From an uncultured Clostridium sp. (GTDB lineage Bacteria > Bacillota > Clostridia > Lachnospirales > Lachnospiraceae), in the NCBI GenBank assembly GCA_900543885.1, contig UQTA01000013.1:1-57990 (forward strand): a stretch of DNA of 57,990 nucleotides, given 5' to 3'. Positions 53,550 to 57,990 of the stretch are shown here, piece by piece (position 1 is the stretch's first letter; every line of letters starts with the position of its first letter). Below the pieces are notes generated by a model, which was given only the letters and a program-made list of their open reading frames with translations, had not been told where the DNA came from and did not search any database. Made by a program: the position numbers and the translations under genes.

Positions 53550-54749
53550 TTATCCGATCATGCTCATTAAATGACCCATAAACGCACCACCTGGTGTACC
53601 GATTATGTTGCCTAAAAGAGCCATAAGGATACCTACCGGAACCAAAGCGCTGCTGTAGGCGCCTGCAAGTACTGGTGCAGTTGCAGTTCCGCCAATGTTT
53701 GCCAGAGAAGCGACAGCACAGGTAAAGATATCCAGCTTGATCACCTTTGCAAGAACAATCATAACAGCTACATGGATCAGCAGAATCAGGAAGCCGGCTG
53801 CCAGCCATGCTGGTGCATTACCCATAGCAGAAATATCCGCTCTGGAAGCGATCAGGGCAATCTCAATGTATAAAATAATATTGGATACTTCCTCGGTTCC
53901 CTTTAATTTTCCAAATGGGGTCATAGCTGCGATCAGGCCTACAGCAGTTACAAGAAGAACCGTCCAGGTTGCCTTATCAAAAACTGGCAGAACACTGGCA
54001 ACCATATCTCCTGCATCCTTGGAAATAGCAGAAATGAAGAACGCCACGCCAACTAAAAGGAGCATGTTCTTCCAGGTAAGAGGTTTGGTATTGGCTTTTG
54101 CCTCTTCTTCCAGAGAAGCACCAACTTCATCGATCAAATGTACATCCGCTTTCGTCCAGGAGTTAAATTCCTTAGAGAAGTTGATAGCCCACAGAAGGAA
54201 CATAACATACATTACCGCACAGATGGAATCAATTACCAGTGAATATGCTATGCTTTCCTCACTTACATCCAGAACTGCCTGTACAGCCAGCAGATTTCCG
54301 CTTCCGCCTAACCAGCTTCCGCACAGAGCTCCCAGTGCTTTCCAGCTGTCAGGTCCTAACATCTTGTGGAAAATAGCATAGCTTACCATAAAGCCAACGC
54401 AGATAGAAAGGCTGGCTGCAAAGAATCCGATCAGCATTTTCGGTCCTAATTTAATGATCTTTTTAAGATCGCAGCGCAACAGCATTAAAAACAACATTGC
54501 ATACAGCAATGGATTCTTTACTGCTTTATACGTTGCTGCTGTATCTTCCAGGTTCCAAATCTTTAAGGTACATAAAACCATCATACCTAAATAGATCAGA
54601 ACAATAGGCGGTGCAAACTTGAAAAACTTCTGTGCACCTTTCCCCTTCAGATACACAGGAAGATTGACCAGGATCGCCGCAAGCAGCATTAAAGTGCCAA
54701 GATAAACAAATCCGTCATGAATCATTTGTAAACTCCATTCTGCTGTCAC
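53550..54749 (-). CDS. DUF819 family membrane protein
   Basis: The 399-residue protein has about ten to eleven transmembrane helices. The motif GALCGSWLGGSGNLLAVQA near residue 138 and ANIGGTATAPVLAGAYSSALVPVGILMALLGN, quoted here as positions about 345-376, are repeated Gly-rich motifs typical of the DUF819 (YjcL-like) transporter-like group. The substrate is unknown. The ATG has GGAG 6 nt upstream. The leader of about 260 nt contains an early terminator (see 54915). Confidence 0.88.
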   Translation of the reverse strand: MTAEWSLQMIHDGFVYLGTLMLLAAILVNLPVYLKGKGAQKFFKFAPPIVLIYLGMMVLCTLKIWNLEDTAATYKAVKNPLLYAMLFLMLLRCDLKKIIKLGPKMLIGFFAASLSICVGFMVSYAIFHKMLGPDSWKALGALCGSWLGGSGNLLAVQAVLDVSEESIAYSLVIDSICAVMYVMFLLWAINFSKEFNSWTKADVHLIDEVGASLEEEAKANTKPLTWKNMLLLVGVAFFISAISKDAGDMVASVLPVFDKATWTVLLVTAVGLIAAMTPFGKLKGTEEVSNIILYIEIALIASRADISAMGNAPAWLAAGFLILLIHVAVMIVLAKVIKLDIFTCAVASLANIGGTATAPVLAGAYSSALVPVGILMALLGNIIGTPGGAFMGHLMSMIG

Positions 54750-54914
54750 TCTTATAACAGCCTATATTTTTCTTTGGAAATAAGCCAATACACCAGCCGG
54801 AGTTTTTGTTTTCCCCTCCTTCTCCTTTTCCGCAAAACCGGTATATGACAAGCAATTCCCCAACCACTTCCTGTTGCTTTGGGCAATAGAAGCAAAGGAA
54901 TTTCTTGATTTGGT

Positions 54915-54945
54915 TAAAAAAAGATCCAGACGAATTTTCTGGACC
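54915..54945 (-). terminator. Early intrinsic terminator in the DUF819 leader
   Basis: On the minus strand GGTCCAG (54945-54939), a loop, then CTGGATC (54929-54923) is followed by seven U (54922-54915). It would end the transcript about 95 nt after its start. A second pairing, AGTTACA with TGTAATT just upstream, could act as anti-terminator or aptamer stem. No known riboswitch class was recognised. Confidence 0.65.
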
Positions 54946-55017
54946 TGTGAATTACATCTTGAATTTTTGTAACTTCCCCTACCCATAACCACTTCTTTTG
55001 ACTTACTTCGCTTCACA

Positions 55018-55046
55018 ATTATAAATCATAATAGGAAGAAAGTCAA
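55018..55046 (-). promoter_or_regulatory. DUF819 promoter
   Basis: On the minus strand TTGACT (55046-55041), a 17-bp spacer and TATAAT (55023-55018) form a strong sigma-A promoter. It starts a 260-nt untranslated leader. The stretch 55047-55172 holds no other feature that I can see. Confidence 0.8.
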
Positions 55047-55172
55047 TTTTTACATTTTCTCAACAATACAACACTGGACAGTAACGCAGGAGCAATTATC
55101 TGTTACTGCACACAAATAGAGATTTTCTGCACCGAAACTTCCACAAGATACTATATACATCAGAAAGAAAAA

Positions 55173-55215
55173 ATACCGCAGAACTTATTATCTTTTATAA
55201 AAAATTCTGCGGTAT
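55173..55215 (-). terminator. Terminator after the flavodoxin gene
   Basis: Perfect 11-bp arms ATACCGCAGAA (55173-55183) and TTCTGCGGTAT (55205-55215) are followed, on the minus strand, by TTTTTCTTTCT. It lies 25 bp beyond the flavodoxin stop. Confidence 0.9.
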
Positions 55216-55240
55216 CCTTATGTTTATTTACGGTCTGATC

Positions 55241-55672
55241 TTAGACTGCTGCCAGTGCTTTTCCCAATTCCTTACACTTAGATAATGCATCATCATCTGG
55301 AGTTTCCTGAGTGATAACACCTTCTCCGCATGCAATTTCTGCGCCTGCAGCCTTCATACGATCCTCCCAGTCACGCATCCACTGTCCATCACCCCAGCCG
55401 AAGGAGCCAAACAGACCAATGGTTTTTCCTGATGCAAAACCTTCTACCTCAGCTACAAATGGTTCCATTTCGTCTTCTTCCAGAACTTCAGCACCCATTG
55501 CCGGGCATCCTAATGCAAATGCCTTTGCATCCTTCAGATCAGCTGCAGATACTGCAGATACTTCTGCCAGCTTTGCTTTCTTTCCAGCCTCTTCGATTCC
55601 CTGTGCTACTGCCTGTGCCATAGCCTCTGTGTTGCCTGTCTGTGACCAGTAAACTACCATGATTTCGTCCAT
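55241..55672 (-). CDS. Flavodoxin
   Basis: This FMN protein carries electrons in place of ferredoxin, often when iron is scarce. The 143-residue protein has the FMN phosphate loop VVYWSQTGNTEAMA near residue 6, and GLFGSFGWGDGQWMRDW near residue 86 for the isoalloxazine contact. Length is normal for short-chain flavodoxin. TAGGAGG precedes the ATG. It follows the DUF3793 gene by 11 bp and is probably in the same transcript. Confidence 0.93.
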   Translation of the reverse strand: MDEIMVVYWSQTGNTEAMAQAVAQGIEEAGKKAKLAEVSAVSAADLKDAKAFALGCPAMGAEVLEEDEMEPFVAEVEGFASGKTIGLFGSFGWGDGQWMRDWEDRMKAAGAEIACGEGVITQETPDDDALSKCKELGKALAAV

Positions 55673-55683
55673 TTTTCTTCCTC

Positions 55684-56301
55684 CTATACTGCCATTAATT
55701 TACGTGAATGTAAATCATACAGCTCCATAATGTTTTTAACAGTCATTCCTGAAGATACCATATGGATCACTTTTTCTCTTGCCTGATCATATCCGGCAAA
55801 TACTTTCCGGCACTCTTCCAGATTGGAATAGACCTTCCAGTATCCAATATACAGCGGATTCTGTCCTCTGTTTTTAATAAAACCAGTTACATCTTCCGGC
55901 GGATACCCAAGAAGCAGCCCAATCTCATGAGGAAAATCACCTTTTCCTTCCATATGAGCACGGTAACGTTCTGATACACCATAGAGGATTTTGGATAGCA
56001 TACAACCGCTGCATCCAAATTCTTCCATCAATCTTTTTACCTTTTCTGTTCTTAAATAAACTTCCAGCTTTTCCCGTACATATAAGAGAAATGTAATACG
56101 GTCATCTGATTCATAAAGAACATAGCAGGAAACCGCACTGGAACGGAACAGCCGCAATACTGCGCTGCGAAAACTTCTGTCTACGGTAAGAAGGTTTGAT
56201 ATCTTACGTCCTGTAAGAAGCGGCGCACATTGAAGTGCGATCTGGATCTCTAATTCCTGCCGGTTTAAACCAAGCATCAGATCAAGGGTTTCTTTACTCA
56301 T
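55684..56301 (-). CDS. DUF3793 family protein
   Basis: The 205-residue cytoplasmic protein has two halves separated by a Cys pair (FGCSGCML) near residue 97. HEIGLLLGYPPEDVTGFI near residue 123 is a family hallmark as I recognise it. DUF3793 genes often sit next to flavodoxin in Lachnospiraceae. Its job is unknown; the CxxC may bind a metal, which is a guess. Start 56301 has GAGG in front; the earlier in-frame ATG 56313 has none. An inverted repeat that may be an iron-regulator site lies upstream. Confidence 0.82.
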   Translation of the reverse strand: MSKETLDLMLGLNRQELEIQIALQCAPLLTGRKISNLLTVDRSFRSAVLRLFRSSAVSCYVLYESDDRITFLLYVREKLEVYLRTEKVKRLMEEFGCSGCMLSKILYGVSERYRAHMEGKGDFPHEIGLLLGYPPEDVTGFIKNRGQNPLYIGYWKVYSNLEECRKVFAGYDQAREKVIHMVSSGMTVKNIMELYDLHSRKLMAV

Positions 56302-56332
56302 AGGATACCTCATTTACTACTGTTAAAATATA

Positions 56333-56348
56333 GTTAGTTTTAGCTAAC
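56333..56348 (-). promoter_or_regulatory. Possible iron-responsive operator before DUF3793-flavodoxin
   Basis: GTTAG-CTAAAA-CTAAC (minus strand reading) is a palindrome next to a -10-like TATATT at 56332-56327. Its half-sites resemble those of DtxR/IdeR-type iron regulators. Because flavodoxin commonly rises under iron limitation, this would make sense, but the match is by eye. Confidence 0.45.
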
Positions 56349-56515
56349 ATCCTTGTATATCGTATCAGATAAAGCAGGAAAAAACAAGTAGGGTTACAGG
56401 TAACTTTTCTCAATATAACATTTCTCAATAAGTGCCGTATTCCCCTAATATGCTATTTTCAATGTACGCTTTAATCAAATATTTTCCATATACGTTTTAA
56501 TCAAATGAAAGAAAT

Positions 56516-56824
56516 CTATCTATAATAAACAACTGTAAGAAACTGGCCTTTGTGGATCGTATCGGAGCGAAGGGAATTCATCTTCTTTAATTCCTTAATA
56601 TATTCTTCTGTACTCATGTGGCTTCCTTTTTTATACTGGCGGGCAATGCTCCACAGATTATCTCCTTCTTTAATCTCCACACTACGGTAATAGGGACTGG
56701 CAGTCATCGGCTCCTCTTCTGCCATAGACGTGAGCATACTCCGTCCTGTAAGAATAGTAACAAAAAGCAGCATAATAAAACAGCCCATTAAAAATCGTCT
56801 TCTTACCAGTCTTCTTCTCCTCAT
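56516..56824 (-). CDS. yneA: LysM membrane protein, YneA-like SOS division inhibitor
   Basis: YneA delays cell division after DNA damage in B. subtilis. The 102-residue protein has a basic N-terminus (MRRRRLVRRR), one transmembrane helix (about residues 12-32) and a C-terminal LysM domain (VEIKEGDNLWSIARQY, residues about 50-100) that binds peptidoglycan. It is divergent from lexA and shares its operator region, as in Bacilli. The family name rests on this layout and on SOS boxes more than on sequence identity. Confidence 0.82.
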   Translation of the reverse strand: MRRRRLVRRRFLMGCFIMLLFVTILTGRSMLTSMAEEEPMTASPYYRSVEIKEGDNLWSIARQYKKGSHMSTEEYIKELKKMNSLRSDTIHKGQFLTVVYYR

Positions 56825-56854
56825 AACGTTTCCTCCTCATTCATCTAAAGCAGC

Positions 56855-56968
56855 AGAACATTTGTTCTTTTTTGTATCTACACTATATCATCCGAACATA
56901 CGTTTGTCAATAATTCAAGAAGAAAAATCGAACAAAAGTTTGCATTTTTATCGAACATATGTTACTAT
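56855..56968. promoter_or_regulatory. Shared lexA-yneA operator region with four SOS boxes
   Basis: Four LexA boxes of the CGAAC-N4-GTT type are visible: AGAACATTTGTTCT (56855-56868), CGAACATACGTTTG (56893-56906), CGAACAAAAGTTTG (56929-56942) and CGAACATATGTTAC (56952-56965). The yneA promoter is TTGACA (56910-56905) with a 17-bp spacer and TATAGT (56887-56882), on the minus strand. The lexA promoter is TTGCAT (56940-56945), 17-bp spacer, TACTAT (56963-56968). One box lies in each spacer, which fits tight repression. Confidence 0.9.
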
Positions 56969-57011
56969 AGTATTAGTAAAAGATTATTACAGAACAGAAG
57001 GGGGAATTTTC

Positions 57012-57629
57012 ATGGCCCAGGACAGACTTACTGCCAAACAGCAGGAAATATTAGAATACATAAAAAATACGATCTTAAAAAAAGGATATCCGCCGGCTGT
57101 GCGGGATATCTGCGAAGCTGTGAAATTAAAATCCACATCTTCTGTACATTCTCATCTATCCGCACTGGAGGAGAAAGGATATATTCACCGTGATCCTACC
57201 AAGCCAAGAGCCATTGAGATACTTGACGATACTTTTAATTTTAACCGCAAAGAAATGGTAAACATTCCCGTTATCGGCACCGTAGCTGCCGGTGAACCTA
57301 TTCTGGCAGAGGAACATATTGAAAGTTACTTCCCGTTCCCAGCAGAATCTCTTCCAAACGCAGAGACCTTTATGCTTCACGTAAAGGGAGAAAGTATGAT
57401 AAACGCAGGTATCCTTCCAGGAGACCAGTTGATCGTAGAACAGTGTCCAACTGCTGAAAACGGTGAGATCGTGGTTGCTCTTTTAGACGATTCCGCCACT
57501 GTTAAGCGCTTCTTCAAAGAAAAAGATCACTATCGTCTGCAGCCGGAAAATGATTCCATGGAGCCAATCATTACAGATCATATAGAAATCCTGGGCAAAG
57601 TGATCGGATTGATAAGAATGATCCGCTGA
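57012..57629 (+). CDS. lexA: LexA repressor
   Basis: LexA represses SOS genes and self-cleaves when RecA filaments form. The 205-residue protein has a winged-helix DNA-binding domain (RLTAKQQEILEYIKN, then SSVHSHLSALEEKGYI). The cleavage site is Ala93-Gly94 in GTVAAGEP, and the catalytic dyad is Ser128 (GESM) and Lys165 (TVKRFF). The ATG at 57012 follows AAGGGGG; the longer frame back to 56730 crosses the operators. A terminator follows at 57657. Confidence 0.97.
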   Translation: MAQDRLTAKQQEILEYIKNTILKKGYPPAVRDICEAVKLKSTSSVHSHLSALEEKGYIHRDPTKPRAIEILDDTFNFNRKEMVNIPVIGTVAAGEPILAEEHIESYFPFPAESLPNAETFMLHVKGESMINAGILPGDQLIVEQCPTAENGEIVVALLDDSATVKRFFKEKDHYRLQPENDSMEPIITDHIEILGKVIGLIRMIR

Positions 57630-57656
57630 CATCTTGATTTTTGAGATATGACTCTA

Positions 57657-57706
57657 AAAGCCTCTGAATGTTTTCCAAAAGTTTGGGAATACATTCAGAG
57701 GCTTTT
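57657..57706 (+). terminator. lexA terminator
   Basis: AAAAGCCTCTGAATG...CATTCAGAGGCTTTT makes a long perfect stem with a flexible middle, followed by ATTAT. It lies 28 bp after the lexA stop. Confidence 0.88.
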
Positions 57707-57846
57707 ATTATAAGGGACCATATTCTAACTGTAACAACAGGCTATACGGATACAATTTCATCCTGCGGATTGCAAATATCCTTTGACTATGGAATAATTT
57801 TTCAACCCGGTCATTTTTATTGGACAGCTTTTATGTTACATGTGAC

Positions 57847-57990
57847 ATGCTCCCCCCACTTAGCTAACGCTTGAAGTGGGGGCTTCTCGTTCGATTGCCC
57901 GATAGGGCAAAGCATAAGCGAGCTATCCCCGTGTGTCCCACGGTTCTGTTGGAATCTTATTTGTATTTTCCCATTTGAGAAATATCAGGA
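57847..57990 (-). mobile_element. IS200/IS605-family element end with TnpB guide (omega) RNA-like 3' part, continues beyond window
   Basis: Read on the minus strand, this ends in the hairpin CCCCCACTT...AAGTGGGGG (57882-57853), then GAGCATGTCAC. Before it are two more hairpins, GCCC...GGGC (57909-57897) and CCGTG...CACGG. This arrangement is typical for the right end of IS605/IS1341-type elements, where the 3' untranslated part of tnpB forms the omega RNA scaffold. A short frame (NRTVGHTGIARLC) may be a TnpB tail but has an in-frame stop upstream. The rest lies outside the window. Confidence 0.7.

Noticed and set aside
54762..55016. 84-codon open frame in the DUF819 leader
   Set aside because: It begins at the predicted transcription start with no ribosome site, crosses the early terminator, and looks like random sequence.
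57723..57740. Possible further MITE terminus (CTAACTGTAACA)
   Set aside because: Only about 9 bases match the terminus and no internal part or partner end is seen.
57668..57874. 68-codon open frame after lexA
   Set aside because: It starts in the lexA terminator and ends in the mobile-element hairpin; no coding signal.
1..57990. tRNA, rRNA, tmRNA or SRP RNA genes and CRISPR arrays
   Set aside because: No cloverleaf 3' motifs, no rRNA-like sequence, no regularly spaced repeats were found on either strand by eye.

Overview
The window is a gene-dense stretch of a low-to-mid GC Firmicutes chromosome, most likely from the class Clostridia, family Lachnospiraceae. Supporting signs are AGGAGG-type ribosome binding sites, TTGACA/TATAAT promoters, occasional TTG starts, a combined MreCD/MinCDE/SepF set, a DUF3793-flavodoxin pair and B. 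subtilis-like SOS boxes. No tRNA, rRNA, CRISPR array or prophage is visible. The species cannot be assigned from the sequence alone.

Layout, left to right. (1) 1-9102: the 3' part of smc, then ftsY, ilvA, a CLC antiporter, a lipoprotein, a DUF368 (PopT-type) undecaprenyl-phosphate transporter and a membrane-anchored D,D-carboxypeptidase. (2) 9102-19998: siroheme synthesis (precorrin-2 dehydrogenase, hemC, cobA-hemD fusion) and a siroheme/4Fe-4S sulfite or nitrite reductase, with a NUDIX gene and a three-gene JetABC (MksFEB-like) condensin operon between them; no nuclease subunit JetD is present. (3) 20065-28967: an SseB-domain protein, ylxM-ffh, rpsP-khpA-rimM, mutL-miaA and a PLP enzyme; trmD and rplS, usually next to rimM, are absent. 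(4) 29013-44912: a cell-shape and division block (radC, mreC, mreD, PBP2, minC, minD, minE, rodA), mgsA, a second carboxypeptidase, a P-loop protein, an HlyD-like membrane protein, yggS, sepF, aroB, lspA and an rluD-family gene; mreB is absent from its usual place. (5) 45067-52976: a cytidylate-kinase-like gene, glmS on the minus strand with a glmS ribozyme, an LCP ligase, a divergent HPr, a TtcA-like gene and a tyrosine recombinase. (6) 53033-57990: decayed gene remnants, a DUF819 transporter with a long leader, an iron-box-like site ahead of DUF3793-flavodoxin, a divergent yneA-lexA SOS pair, and the edge of an IS200/IS605-type element with a TnpB guide-RNA-like 3' end.

The most distinctive non-coding feature is a small repeat family with 17-18 bp terminal inverted repeats (GTTACAGTTCAGCCTTGC). 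Copies lie after clcA (with a perfect 9-bp target duplication), between minC and minD, and between the glmS ribozyme and glmS, plus a lone terminus just past the glmS stop. It looks like a MITE that inserts at gene edges. Other points of interest are the JetABC operon without JetD, an 11-5-11 Xer/dif-like palindrome about 1 kb before the recombinase gene, an HPr that keeps His-15 but has lost Arg-17 and Ser-46, and a DUF819 leader with an early intrinsic terminator.

Much of the window supports envelope growth and division: lipid-carrier recycling (DUF368), precursor supply (GlmS), the elongasome (MreC, MreD, PBP2, RodA), two carboxypeptidases, division-site control (MinCDE, SepF, YneA), polymer attachment (LCP) and lipoprotein maturation (LspA). 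The protein-targeting genes ftsY and ffh-ylxM form the second theme.
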